Origin: Salvelinus alpinus | Lineage: Eukaryota; Chordata; Actinopteri; Salmoniformes; Salmonidae | Length of the DNA stretch: 64,000 bases | Assembly (NCBI RefSeq): GCF_045679555.1 | Contig: NC_092096.1 | Coordinates: forward strand, 24,865,817-24,929,816 | Direction of reading: 5' to 3' | Part shown: piece by piece, positions 22,563-53,766 of the stretch | Position numbering within the stretch: position 1 is the first letter of the stretch | Layout: each line of letters opens with the position of its first letter | Program-made: the position numbers and the translations under genes | The notes under the pieces: generated by a model | Told to the model about the DNA's origin: nothing | Database searches by the model: none | Seen by the model: only the letters and a program-made list of their open reading frames with translations

Positions 22563-22646
22563 GGGTTGGAGTCAAATCCATTTCAATTGGAATATCAGTT
22601 TACTTCCTGAATTGACTGAGTTGAAATGGAATTGATCCCAACCCTG
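22563..22646. mobile_element. Short palindromic MITE
   Basis: CAGGGTTGGAGTCAAATCCA and TTGATCCCAACCCTG form inverted ends around a core containing TTTCAATTG and GAAATGGAATTG. CAGGG ends suggest hAT; no target duplication seen. Confidence 0.6.
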
Positions 22647-22649
22647 TTA

Positions 22650-23590
22650 TGAATGACAGAAAAAAAACACCTAGAAATAAATGAGGGACAGCAAAGTCAC
22701 TTTCCTGACATTCAGACGCACACTGATGATGACAAGTACGATGACGATGAACTTGAATGTTCAAGTTCAACGTGAGCAGGTTTCCCGCACCTGAACAGAA
22801 ACATGCCGTGTTGTCATCACTCAGTCAAGACACTTTTTAACAGCCCCTACAGAATGCAAGATATGGTAGCTCCCAGTCTCTTGTCAATGGAGTGTGTTTG
22901 TAAGTGGATCATACCAATAAGCAATCGTAGCGTGAACGGGGGGTGAACCTTCAAGGCCACAACCTCTCGATGAACACACACAGATGAGTTCATGATTTGT
23001 AAAGCTCACATATTTTTCTCTGCAGTGGATTTTTGTGAAAACATTTAAATACATACTCAGCTCTCAATCGTAACATAACTAAATCAACGTAGAACATCAA
23101 CCTATAAAAAAAATAAAAAAGTATCATTAAAGTCATGATTAACAAATATAAATTAACATACGGATATATCAAACACTGCAATGTTCTTGGCTTCCCTTTT
23201 AGTGAACAGGGATCTGTTCAGCTTGGCTGTAAAATGGAACATTCTAGGAGCTCGATATCGTGCTTCACTCTCCTTTTCTATTGGATCCTACTTTGAACCT
23301 CAATGGTGATTGGTTGCTTAAGATGTCCATCAAGGGGTTTTGTTCAATACAAAATATAACAAACTCCTTCGAACGAGCAAGGTACCAAGACATCTTTCAT
23401 TCTCCCTTTTAGTCCGCTCTCATACAAGCCTAGTACCAGGACACCTTGGTACCAGGACACTCATAGCCTAGTACCAGGACATCTTGGTTCCTCCTTTCCT
23501 TTTTCCTTCCGTGTTTCAAGTCTTTCAGTCTGTTCTCTTAAGACTTCTATGAAAACCTCTTGGTTAGGATTGTTCCTTCTGTCTCTGTTT
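22650..23590. other. No gene seen
   Basis: Unique-looking DNA. A short imperfect duplication (AGCCTAGTACCAGGACA) occurs near 23425-23485. Confidence 0.5.
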
Positions 23591-23596
23591 AACAAA

Positions 23597-24836
23597 GACT
23601 CAGTGGGGGCATTGGGCCCAGCTGCTCCCTATGTCACATTGAGTAGTCAAAACACAAAGACTCAGTGGGGGGATTGGGCCCAGCTGCTCCCTATGTCACA
23701 TTGAGTAGTCAAAACACAAAGACTCAGTGGGGGCATTGGGCCCAGCTGCTCCCTATGTCACATTGAGTAGTCAAAACACAAAGACTCAGTGGGGGGATTG
23801 GGCCCAGCTGCTCCCTATGTCACATTGAGTAGTCAAAACACAAAGACTCAGTGGGGGCATTGGGCCCAGCTGCTCCCTATGTCACATTGAGTAGTCAAAA
23901 CACAAAGACTCAGTGGGGGGATTGGGCCCAGCTGCTCCCTATGTCACATTGAGTAGTCAAAACACAAAGACTCAGTGGGGGGATTGGGCCCAGCTGCTCC
24001 CTATGTCACATTGAGTAGTCAAAACACAAAGACTCAGTGGGGGCATTGGGCCCAGCTGCTCCCTATGTCACATTGAGTAGTCAAAACACAAAGACTCAGT
24101 GGGGGCATTGGGCCCAGCTGCTCCCTATGTCACATTGAGTAGTCAAAACACAAAGACTCAGTGGGGGGATTGGGCCCAGCTGCTCCCTATGTCACATTGA
24201 GTAGTCAAAACACAAAGACTCAGTGGGGGGATTGGGCCCAGCTGCTCCCTATGTCACATTGAGTAGTCAAAACACAAAGACTCAGTGGGGGCATTGGGCC
24301 CAGCTGCTCCCTATGTCACATTGAGTAGTCAAAACACAAAGACTCAGTGGGGGCATTGGGCCCAGCTGCTCCCTATGTCACATTGAGTAGTCAAAACACA
24401 AAGACTCAGTGGGGGCATTGGGCCCAGCTGCTCCCTATGTCACATTGAGTAGTCAAAACACAAAGACTCAGTGGGGGCATTGGGCCCAGCTGCTCCCTAT
24501 GTCACATTGAGTAGTCAAAACACAAAGACTCAGTGGGGGCATTGGGCCCAGCTGCTCCCTATGTCACATTGAGTAGTCAAAACACAAAGACTCAGTGGGG
24601 GCATTGGGCCCAGCTGCTCCCTATGTCACATTGAGTAGTCAAAACACAAAGACTCAGTGGTGGGATTGGGCCCAGCTGCTCCCTATGTCACATTGAGTAG
24701 TCAAAACACAAAGACTCAGTGGGGGGATTGGGCCCAGCTGCTCCCTATGTCACATTGAGTAGTCAAAACACAAAGACTCAGTGGGGGGATTGGGCCCAGC
24801 TGCTCCCTATGTCACATTGAGTAGTCAAAACACAAA
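23597..24836. repeat. 62-bp satellite, exactly 20 copies
   Basis: Unit GACTCAGTGGGGGCATTGGG, then CCCAGCTGCTCCCTATGTCA, then CATTGAGTAGTCAAAACACAAA. Units are nearly identical except one site giving GGGGGCATT or GGGGGGATT. From left to right the types run C G C G C G G C C G G C C C C C C G' G G, where G' has GTGGTGGGATT. It lies about 470 bases beyond the st8sia1 stop codon, in the downstream direction of that gene. There are no spacers, so it is not a CRISPR array. Confidence 0.97.
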
Positions 24837-24881
24837 GACTCCTCCAGCCCCAGCTGAGACAGTTAGCAGACCTCCTCTCTG

Positions 24882-24883
<2 letters not shown>

Positions 24884-24913
<30 letters not shown>

Positions 24914-25028
24914 CACACACACGCACGCACACACGCACACACACACACACACACACGTGCACGCACGCACACACGCGCGCGCGCGCACACACACGCACGC
25001 ACGCGCACGCACGCGCACGCACGCACAC

Positions 25029-25066
<38 letters not shown>

Positions 25067-25092
25067 ATGCACGCACACAAACACACACACAT
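24884..25092. repeat. Compound CA/CG microsatellite
   Basis: CA runs mixed with GCACGCAC blocks and a CGCGCGCGCG run near 24974-24985. Alternating purine-pyrimidine throughout, so it could form left-handed DNA. Confidence 0.95.
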
Positions 25093-25273
25093 AGTGAGAG
25101 TGAATGGAGGACAGGAGATAGAGAGAGAGGGTGTGTGGGGGCTTTCTCGGCTGGGTGGGTAACCATGGGTTACATTCTCATGCTAATGGTGGAGAAAGAG
25201 GTGGTGGTTTGCGGGTGGTTTGCTGGGGACGATCGCAGGGGGCTGGTGGGTTGTAAGCAAAAGGAAGGGAAGG

Positions 25274-25279
25274 TTTATT
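25274..25279 (-). promoter_or_regulatory. Candidate poly(A) signal of st8sia1
   Basis: TTTATT on the plus strand reads AATAAA on the minus strand, about 30 bases after the stop codon. It would give a very short 3' UTR; a more distal site is equally possible. Confidence 0.4.
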
Positions 25280-25307
25280 AGGGGAGGGTCCCTTGGTCCC
25301 TTGAGTC

Positions 25308-44504
<19,197 letters not shown>

Positions 44505-45060
44505 CGTTACAGCTTGTGGTTCACGAATCACAACCGGCCTACTCAAACAAATCTAGTATGGTGAGAAAAAGGCAAGCTGGCCCTCTCCGTTAGCTATGTA
44601 TGATAGGTTTTATGGAGATGGCATCCTTTCTCATCCAGAAGGCTCGGAGTCTCAATGGAAATGCGCGTTGCTATTCTTCCTGCTAGTGCAAGCATCGAAT
44701 TCCTTAGTTTAGCTCCCAAACTGCCGGTTTTGTTATAAATGCTTGGTGATGTTTTGCAGCATGAAGGGATCCGCTATCCATGCGCCATCTCGGCCGGCGG
44801 TAAGCTAGCGGGCTTCGCTCTCTGCAGCGGCGGGTTGCTGGAATCCACCACACTCGTCTTGGTGCATCACTGACCCCGCATGCATCACCTAGATGTCCGC
44901 CGCTCTCTCCCAATACAACAGCGGTCTTGTGTGAAATCCCTGCCCGGTTCCCTAGAGCCACATCGCCCTTTGTGGTCACTTATTTTGGTACATCCAACCC
45001 GAATGGACCATGCTACCCCTTCCTCATCTCCCCTCTCTCCTTGTCCTGCTGGATCTTCTT
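44505..45060 (-). promoter_or_regulatory. Probable 5' UTR/promoter region of st8sia1
   Basis: Sequence directly upstream of the start codon. It is less repetitive and moderately CpG-containing (for example GCCGGCGGTAAGC, GCAGCGGCGGG near 44790-44835). No clear TATA box; the transcription start cannot be placed by eye. Confidence 0.3.
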
Positions 45061-45403
45061 GGAAACCTTGCAAGTGTACTGGGCAAAATCCATTGAATCT
45101 CTTTCTTTCTCTCCCCCTCTTTAACTACCATGGGTCTACATCTCTCCAACCTAGACTCAGGGGTAGACGTAACATAGTAAACGTAAATCCAGGACACTCC
45201 AGGATACATTGGGTTACATTTCTTATGGTGCCTATAGAAAGTCTACACCCCTTGACTTTTTTCAAAAATGTCTGCCTTAAAGTTGAATCTAAAGGGATTC
45301 ATTTAGATTGTTTTACTACAATGAAAGAAAGTTATAGCACATTTTCCAAAATTAAGGGAAAAAAACGAAGTATCAAAATTGGATAAGTCTCCACCCCTAA
45401 GTT

Positions 45404-45835
45404 ACAGTTCTTCTCGATTGCTAACACACTTTTAATGAAACTGGGGTCCACTTAATCTCCATCATAACCTAATGAGCAAAAAAATATTACTTTGTACAAA
45501 ACTAAGTCATTTCTCATTGCTTTCAAACACAACACAAATGGTAAGCACATTTTTGCAAAACAGTAAACACTATTCTCTATGAAAGATGCAAAACTCAATT
45601 GAGTAAATCATAACAAACTAAATCAAAACATTTGGTCACAGCTGATACAAATGACTCATGATTGTGAACCTCTTCTGCACAAAACTTCTTTGTACAATTG
45701 TTCAATCAGCAATCAATTCTTATTCATGCATAAGAGAGGTCACTTCTGAGTTGCTGTTTGCAAGAATGGACCAAGGACAAGGACAAAGGAGAGGTAGCGG
45801 GGCCCATAGAGGAAAATAGTTCAGCTCTCAGGTCA
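45404..45835 (+). mobile_element. IS630/Tc1-like element, left end
   Basis: TTACAGTTCTTCTCGATTGC starts the fragment, like the end of the element at 59791 (TACAGTTTTTTTTGATTGC). It continues with CTAACACAC-type spacer and reaches a short start of a coding frame, MDQGQGQRRGSGAHRGK (about 45767), then a stop. The rest of the transposase is absent. Confidence 0.55.
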
Positions 45836-46535
45836 AAAGGGAAACAGGTCAAATAAAGCCTTTTGTTTCTGGATATTCATGCTCTTGAGTGACATTCTTT
45901 CTGTATGGGACATCTTTGGTACAATAATCTTAGGAAAAAATAACACAACCCATGCTGTGCTAATATGTTTACTTGCCTTTAATGGTGCATACTATAATTA
46001 TAGTATCAACAAATGGCACAGACATATAAAAGAGGGTTGACCATGTTAGGTATATTGATAGTTGTAGTTAGTATTTATTGGGCCATCGTGTAATGATTGA
46101 TTGAAATTACTTTTAATTAACAAGTTGTATGTTTTGATGGAGGTAGTTGATTTAGTCATATTTAATGTTTTGAGAATCTTAATGCATTTTGCAAATTAAA
46201 TGTGTCATTTTGGCTAACGTGTTTCAATTTGGGGCTGCGTGTTATTCATTGTTTTAAAAAAGGGAATTCTGTTTGGACAGATGTGTTCAAGCATCCAAGG
46301 AAAAAGAGTAATACTTGAAGGAAGCACCTTTGGCAGCCATTACAGCTGTGAATCATTTGGAACAAGATTCTACCAACTTTGCATAACTCTTAGGGCAACA
46401 TATTTTTGGAAAAACATTGCTCAAGCTACATTTGGAAGGGAATATTTGATTGACAGCAATATTCAGACCCTGTCTCTGAGTTTCAAGTCAATACTGAATC
46501 TAGACCACTCAGGAACACTTAATTTCTTTAAATTT

Positions 46536-46712
46536 AGCTAGGCAAGTCAGTTTAGAACAAATTCTTCTTTACAATGATGGCCTAGCAGGGAACAGTGTTT
46601 TTTTTAAACCTTATTAGCTATTAAAGTTTTACCTCATTAGCTCAGGGATTCGATCCAGCAACCTTTCAGTTATTGGTCCAACGGTCTAACCACTAGGCTA
46701 CCTGCGGCCACT
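46536..46712 (-). mobile_element. tRNA-derived SINE, minus strand
   Basis: AGCTAGGCAAGTCAGTTTAG, AACAAATTCTTCTTTACAAT, then GGGATTCGATCCAGCAACCT and GGTCCAACGGTCTAACCACT, AGGCTACCTGC. Read on the minus strand the last parts are a tRNA-like head with A and B boxes. Confidence 0.8.
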
Positions 46713-46794
46713 TAACACCTCTTGGGAAGCCATTCTGGTGTGTCTTTGGCATCAACATTTAAGAAAAAAATTGAAATATAACAAATAATTAAGG

Positions 46795-46985
46795 ATCAAC
46801 AATAAAAAAACAGAGTCAATATGCGGGGGCATCGGTTAGTCAAGGTAATTGAGTTAATAGAGGTAGAGGTAAAGTGACTATGCATGGATAATAAACAGAG
46901 AGTAGCAGCAGCGTAAAAAATGGGGAGTGGGGTAGGGACAATGCAAATAGTCCGGGTAGCCATTTGATTAACAATTACACACATT
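46795..46985 (-). mobile_element. LINE 3' end fragment
   Basis: CAGAGTCAATATGCGGGGGC, GTGACTATGCATGGATAATA, ACAATGCAAATAGTCCGGGT: same 3' region as at 10960-11130 in reverse. Confidence 0.8.
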
Positions 46986-47460
46986 TTTATGCAAAATATA
47001 CACCAGAATGGTGCTAAGTGTTCCTGAGTGGTCTAACCTCAGTCCTGACTTAAATCTGCTTAAGAAATCTGAGACAAGGTTTAAATAATCGCTGTCCATC
47101 AATGATCCCCAACCAAATTTACTGAGCCTGAGAAATGTTTTTTTTAAATTATGGATGTATGTTGCCCTAAGAGTTGTGCAAAGTTGGTAGAATCTTAATG
47201 TAAATGATTCACAGCTGTAATGGCTGTCAAAGGTGCTTCCACAAATATTAACTCAGGGGGGTGGAAACCTATCCAAATATGATATTTCAGTTGTTTTATT
47301 TAGTCTTAATTTGGAAATGTTCTAGAAGGTTGTCTAATTTAATCCCTTTTTAGATTTAATTTTAAGGCAGCAAAATGTGAAAACAAATATGATATGTTAT
47401 GAATTGCAATTCATACAATATGTTACGGCTTTGCTAAATGTATGATATGTTACAAATTCC

Positions 47461-47780
47461 AATTTCCAATTTGTTGTGGCTAATTGGATAAGTCTCCACC
47501 CCCCTGAGTTAATACTTGTGGAAGCATCTTTGACAGCCATTACAGCTGTGAATTATTTTAATTAAGATTCTACCAACTTTGCACATCTCTTAGAGCAACA
47601 TATATTAATTAATCAAATGGCCACCGGACTATTTACATTGACCCCCCCCGCCCCCTCCATTTGTTTTGTACACTGCTGCTACTTGCTGTTTATTATCTAT
47701 GCATAGTCACTTCACCCCTACCTAAATTACCTAAAAAGTAGTAATAGTTGCAAAGTTGCTAATGATCTAAAATGCAACCT
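47461..47780. mobile_element. DNA transposon block followed by LINE 3' fragment (+)
   Basis: 47470-47605 repeats the transposon block (TAATACTTGTGGAAGCATCT, TACAGCTGTGAATTATTT). 47610-47720 is a plus-strand LINE 3' piece (AAATGGCCACCGGACTATTT, TTATCTATGCATAGTCACTT). Confidence 0.65.
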
Positions 47781-50204
47781 TTGGGTTGCTAGGCGTTCGC
47801 GTTATATGCCAACCTATCAACCCCGACCAACCACCCTACTCTTGTTCTTGCCTTAAGTAACCTTCTGTCTTATGTAACCATACCAAACATAGCATATCAT
47901 ACCCATTTGAGTGTCCTGGATGTAAATTTACTATGTTACGTCTAGTCTATGAGACCAGGCTGATCCCTCCTCTTTCTCTCTCCCCTTGCAACCCACCCTA
48001 TCTCTGGAACAAAGTGCTTCTTGTGCTGCTGAGAATGCGCCTCGCTCCCTGCTGTGAACGGGTGCCATTAGCACAGTCTTGTGCTGCCCCCTGTGGAATA
48101 TTCTATTTAATGACAGCAGGTTGGCTTGCCTCATCTTTTTCTTTGATTGATTGGGATACTAATGGTGATGATGCCTTCTGCCACACTCCTCTTGGTACAA
48201 ACAAAGGCCGATTTTTCTGATTGCCTGGACAATCTAACTAACTGAAGTGTCCAATTTACAGTAGTTATTACAGTGAAAAAAGACCATCCTATTGTTGGAG
48301 GAGAGTGCACAACAACAAAAGCTTTATCACAGTAAATAATGTACTTGCATTCAGTAATCTTGCTCTGATTTGTCATCTTGAGGGTCCCAGAGATACAATG
48401 TAGCTTAGTTTTGCTTGAGAAAATCATTTTTTATATTCAAATGTAGGATCTGTGTCCTACAGTTCGAACCCCTGTTGTGTCTGGCCCCACAGGAGAGCGT
48501 CTTTTCTGTAGGGAAGCTAATTATCCATCATTTATGACATTCCTGGGAGTGTGAAAACTCAACATTTGTATTACCATATCATTTTTGTAAGTTGTCTATA
48601 CTTATGTCCTTGAAAATGTATCAATTGACCAATTCGGCACATTTGGCTAGACTTGATACAAAATTCTGTGCAATAATGCAATGCTTCCTTGGATAAGTCT
48701 GAAGCGTTGCAGATACACTGCTGCAATCTGGTGGCCAAAATCTAAATTGCGCCTAAACTCCTATGTGATTTAATGGCCTTTCTCTTGCATTTCAAAGATT
48801 ATGAAAAAAATAATAATATAGAAATCGCATGTTTTTTGTTTGTATTATCTTTTACCAGATCTAGTGTGTTATATCTCCTACATTGATTTCACATTTTCAC
48901 AAACTTCAAAGTGTTTCCTTTCAAATGGTATCAAGAATATGAATATCCTTGCTACAGGTCCTGAGGTACAGGCAGGTAGATTTGGGTTGTCATTTTAGGC
49001 GAACATTTTAAAAAGGGTCAGTTCCTTTAAGGCCTACATATGGTGAAATCACATTTTTAACCAAAGAAAAGCTAGACAATTTTTATCTTTCAGACAAAGT
49101 ACAATTTCATAGTCTGGACTGAAGTAATATGATTAGGTAGAGTAAATATTGATTGAACATGATCTCTGCATTTGCATCCAGTGTTTAAAGACATGAGCTT
49201 TTAATCACTCTAATCTGATGTTGCCAAATGCATGACATTATGTTGAATGTACATCGTGACAGCATTCTTATGTGTACTGCTATCATGTTGAATGGATGTT
49301 TGCTCTTCCTAATGATACCATTACAGACTATGACATTGTATTCTGTTTGACCCTGTCCATTTTCTGTGCTCCATGAAATCTGAAATCAGGCAGGAGGCCA
49401 TTGTTCTCTGTCAACTCACAGAATACACCAACCCACACCAACATCATAATAACCACTAACCCATGAATACCTTGGCATTTGCTAGACCTAACCAAAGATG
49501 GTGGATAAATGAAGATAATTCACTCAGGCCTTTAACCATTGAAAAAAAAATTATGTTCTGGTCTACTTAAAGGACCCCCTGCCATACTAGATTTGTTTGA
49601 ATAGGTCACTATTTCGACATCATTTTCTGTCCTAGAGAGGAAATTCACGTTTAGAATGATGAAGGCTACTTATACATATTCACGAATTGGGTGTAGGAAT
49701 TTCCACGTGGAGATGATAAACATCAACAAATAGGGCACTGACAGCTCTCAGTGTAGCTACTGACTGGGCACATTGAACCAACGTGGAATAGACGCTGAAT
49801 TTATGTCGGTGCCCAGAGGGTACCTAGAATGCTGACCTCAGTGTAGTTAGCTAGTTATCTTGCTAACCTTATCTAGCTAATGTTATCTGTTGCCTCTATG
49901 AAACATTTTTTACAACACTTTATTTAAAAAAAAAAGTCTGGTTCTGGAGCTGGATACGTCATAAGCATTGATTTAGGCCAAACTTTGCCACAGATGGACA
50001 CCACTGGCCTATCTTTGACTTCGCCATCTATTGTTATCTCAAGTTTTGGCATCTTTAATAAATTGTGGCCGCGAATCCGCCATAGAAATAGTTAGAAAGA
50101 ATAAGATGAAGCTCTACATTGTAATGGACCTTTGGAAGGTAGGCTGCTGACAGGCTTCAGCTGCAGTACAGCAAAGCCAAGTCAGCCCGTGCTCATGTTC
50201 AAAT
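47781..50204. other. No gene seen; one likely dispersed repeat
   Basis: The stretch 48530-49035 (GGCTAGACTTGATACAAAAT, ATCTGGTGGCCAAAATCTAA, TTCCTTTCAAATGGTATCAA) resembles a salmonid repeat I recall, but I cannot name it. No coding frame is convincing. Confidence 0.45.
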
Positions 50205-50818
50205 CAAATCAAATGTTATTTGTCACATGAGCCGAATACAACAGGTGTAGACCTTACAGTGAAATGCTTACTTACAAGCCCTAACCAACAATGCAGTAAA
50301 AAAAAAACTACAAAAAATAATAAGAATAAGAAATAAAAGTAACAAAAAATTAAAGAGCAGCAGTAAAATAACAATAGCGAGGCTATATACAGGGGTTAAC
50401 GGTACAGAGTCAATGTGCGGGGCACCGGTGTCGAGGTAATTGAGGTAATATGTACATGTAGGTAGAGTTATTAAAGTGACTGTGCATAGATAATAACAGA
50501 GAGTAGAAGGAGTGTAAAAGAGGAGGGGGGGGGGGGGGGGGGCAATGCAAATAGTCTGGGTGGCCATTTGATTAGATGTTCAGGAGTAACATGGCTTGGG
50601 GGAAGAAGCTGTTTAGAAGCCTCTTGGACCTAGAGTTGGCGCTCCGGTACCGCTTGTCGTGCGGTAGCAGAGAGAACAGACTATGGCTAGGGTGGCTGGA
50701 GTCTTTGACAATTTTTAGGGCCTTCTTCTGACACCGCCTGGTAAATCAAATAAAATGTTATTTGTCACTTGCGCCGAATACATCAGGTGTAGACCTTACA
50801 GTGAAATGCTTACTTACT
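50205..50818 (-). mobile_element. LINE 3' ends, two copies in tandem (minus)
   Basis: Copy one, 50205-50742, starts AAATCAAATCAAATGTTATT and runs through GTAGACCTTACAGTGAAATG to a piece of RT C-terminus near 50600-50740 (minus-strand residues RRCQKKALKIVKDSSHPSHS). Copy two starts at 50744 with AAATCAAATAAAATGTTATT and runs only to 50818. A poly-G run of about 20 lies at 50523-50542. Confidence 0.85.
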
Positions 50819-51065
50819 GGATGGCAGGATTTTCCCAGGGGAAGTGAAATGATAGGCTACCATGACTTTGCTCATGATCATGCACGCCGCAAATGACTTA
50901 AATTTTATTTTGCAGGTGACTTTTATTATCTGGATAGACACTTTATGGTTCTAGCTAACGTTACACCAATCAAAGCAGTTGAGCGTGTCGTGAAGCAAAA
51001 CTTTAGTGGTCAAAACCATTAATCTTGGGGCGACGGGGGGAGCGGGTTTGAGAAATGCTATCATA

Positions 51066-51172
51066 TCACTGAAGCGGTCTAAGGCACTGCATCGCAGCCA
51101 GGTTCGCAGCCAGGTTCGATCCCAGGCTGTGTCACAACCAGGCGTGACCGGGAGTCCCATAGCCATCTGATT
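51066..51172 (+). mobile_element. Partial tRNA-derived SINE
   Basis: GCGGTCTAAGGCACTGCATC followed by a duplicated GCAGCCAGGTTC and GTTCGATCCCAGGCTGTGTC; same head type as at 29230. Confidence 0.75.
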
Positions 51173-52545
51173 CAATGAACGATGAGTTCATTGAAGTTTG
51201 CCTTATTGCCCAAAATTTCCTTTAAGGTGCTCCAAAGCTTTTTCCTGTCATTCTTTGTCATTTATCTTTGTTTCATAGTGTAGTTTCTTCTTCTTTTAAT
51301 TCATTTTAGTCACATGATTTCTCAATTTGCAGAACGTTTGCCAATCGGTTGTGCAGCCAGACTTATTTGCCATTCCTTTTGCCTCATCCCTCTCATCAAT
51401 CCACGGGAATTGAACAGTTTTTACAGTCGTTTTACAATATATACAACCCTAAATGAATAGAGTACATGTGGATGACAGGCAGATGCAGTGACTCATTGGT
51501 GTAATAATGGAAGTCTAATGACACCTTGTGACCAAGCCATATAATACACATTTGAGCCCACAAATGTCTGTTGTTTTTGCAGTGTCCACAGGGCTGAGAC
51601 ACTCAGGAGTGTTCGGAGGAGAGAAATTCCTATGTGTGTGTGTGTGTGTGTGTGTGTGTCTGGTGGTGTGAAATACTTTAATTGATGAGGATGGCAAGAA
51701 TACTGCGGATGTTTAATGCTTGAACAAAATTGTAAAAACACACCCAGCTATAAACCTGTCAAAGTTTCATGCGCAGCACCTTAAGAATGCCAATACATTA
51801 TAAGCTCTTTATCTCAGAGGTAGGACCACATGAGCTGATAAGGAAATAATCCAGGCCCAACTCTAGTAATAACCTAAAACTATGGCCCAGAGTTTTTCCT
51901 GGTCAAGTCACATGGTAGGAAAAACTTCTAGCCCTCATAGATTGCATCCCAATAATCTCTCCTTTCTCCAGAAGTGTGCACTCATTTACTACTCATTCAC
52001 TACTCCCCCACCCTCCGCAGGAAGTGGATGCTTCTGTTTTTTTACAGTATTTTCAACCTAACTTCCATTTCCAGTGAAAGGCATCTTTCTATGCCAGCTA
52101 CATTATTAGGTTACTACTCCCCACAAATATAAGAGCATTGGTGTAGGAATGGCCTTGAGGGAGTTTCTTATAAAAGTAATTTCCTGTCAAATCCATGAAG
52201 GGTAGTCAAGAAGTGCACACTTTGGGAGAAAGGAGTGGTTATTGGGAAGCAACCATAGGCTGAGTATGGAGAAGGCATGAATTTCATCACATAGAGAAAC
52301 TACTGTCTATTTAATTATGCATTCCATCATCAGCCCATTGTTGTAGCCTGGATTTCCAATGTTAAGCATGGTGACAGAGCCAGATCTGTGTAGAAGACCA
52401 CCAGTTCGGTGAGGGGATTTGACTGAACTGAACTATGGGATTTGACAGCCGGGTTAACCTGGTTAGCCTGCTTGCTGCGGGGATATGGGCAGAGAGATAT
52501 ATTTAGTGAGGGGGGGTACTGAGGCATACGGGGGTATGTGCCATC
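51173..52545. other. No gene seen; short GT run
   Basis: (GT)n at 51632-51660. Nothing else recognised. Confidence 0.5.
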
Positions 52546-52845
52546 TCTGTCACCCCCCCCCCCCCCCCTAGTGGGTAGGATCAAAGTTAGCCCCCCCCCT
52601 AGTGGGTAGGATCAAAGTTAGCCCCCCCCCCCCCCCTAGTGGGTAGGATCAAAGTTAGCCCCCCCCCCCTAGTGGGTAGGCTCAAAGTTAGCCACCCCCC
52701 CCCTAGTGGGTAGGATCAAAGCTACCCCCCCCCCCCCCCCCTAGTGGGTAGGATCAAAGTTACCCCCCCCCCCCTAGTGGGTAGGCTCAAAGTTAGCCAC
52801 CCCACCCCCCCCCTAGTGGGTAGGATCAAAGTTAGCCACCCGCCT
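52546..52845. repeat. Poly-C minisatellite, about 8 units
   Basis: Units of CTAGTGGGTAGGATCAAAGT plus TAGCC are separated by C runs of 7 to 18, so unit length varies from about 33 to 44. The minus strand has repeated G runs able to form G-quadruplexes, and the plus strand could form i-motifs. Confidence 0.93.
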
Positions 52846-53700
52846 GGGCAGAGAACACCCTGGCATGATATTGGGCTCAACCTACATCAGCTGTTCACTA
52901 AAGACAGAGCTGTTGTTGTCATTGTTACAACCTGTGAAACTCACTATCAAAAGGCAGACTTTGGCATTAACAGGTCACATCACGTCCTATATAAAGGTTG
53001 TTGTGTTCTTAGATGATTCCCATGCCAGAGACAGGTTTGGTGCCCTTTTGGAATCTCGATATGTAAAATAAAAAATAAAAAATGAACAGAACAGGTAATG
53101 GCTGCGGTGATGGCCTGTCCTCGCAACTCCTCCTGTGTGTGTGTTTGTTTGTCTCCCTTCCTTCACCTCTGTATCCTTTTGACTCCACTTTCGATCGTTT
53201 GATCAGATTTACAAGCGTAAGCACATTAAGGAGGCACCTACGGGGTAACATATTGAGTCGTCAGTACCTATCAGAAATCATAACGACAGCAGAAGTGCAT
53301 GTTGAGAAAGTCTCAGATAGCTGTGTGTGTGTGTGTCAGGTTGCTGCAGAAATAGCCAGCCCACCTGCTGGGGATCACTGAGGGAGTGATGACAGAACAT
53401 TTGCCTCCACCCCCCTCGGACATTGTTGTCCCTCCTGTATCCCTGTTCCTGTCCCTCGTACCCCTGTTCCATCCGAGAATGGGGTATCAGCTCGGTGACC
53501 AATGAGAACCCTGTGGATCCCATCCAGTATATGTACTGAGCCCTGGGCACACACAACAGTACAGGCCTATAAACACTACAGTATACAGCTACGTTATACA
53601 CATTGTGGGGATTGATTCAGAGTGGCATTGTGGCGACTGATATGTTTTCATATGTCTGACTGTGTTTTATTTCCTCTAATCCCTTGAAACTTTATGACAT
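52846..53700. other. No gene seen
   Basis: Unique-looking. A short AAAATAAAAAATAAAAAATG run at 53066-53085. Confidence 0.5.
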
Positions 53701-53705
53701 GCCAA

Positions 53706-53766
53706 CAAATCAAATCAAATTGTATTTGTCACATACACATTTTATTTGTCACATACACAATTGACT
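53706..53766 (-). mobile_element. LINE tail fragment
   Basis: CAAATCAAATCAAATTGTAT then TTGTCACATACACATTTTAT with the last part duplicated. Confidence 0.75.

Larger units (their letters stand above)
45220..47400. mobile_element. Old DNA transposon with several nested insertions
   Basis: The left part contains GGTGCCTATAGAAAGTCTAC (45229) and TTAAAGTTGAATCTAAAGGG. Inner blocks GGCAGCCATTACAGCTGTGA (46330) and the mirrored GAATCTTAATGTAAATGATT...CACAGCTGTAATGGCTGTCA (47200-47230) belong to one family, repeated again at 47500-47570. The right part reads TTTAATCCCTTTTTAGATTT and TTTTAAGGCAGCAAAATG (47335-47380). The name is uncertain. Inside it lie an IS630-like end, a SINE and a LINE tail. Confidence 0.5.

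Noticed and set aside
23597-24836. CRISPR-like array
   Set aside because: Pure tandem units with no unique spacers, in a vertebrate genome.
44505-44546. Upstream extension of st8sia1 to a TTG codon
   Set aside because: Vertebrate translation would use the first in-frame ATG at 44502-44504; an in-frame TAG lies just upstream of the TTG.
44880-45386. 168-codon frame upstream of st8sia1
   Set aside because: No recognisable domain; its end runs into a DNA transposon block at 45220, so it is likely chance.
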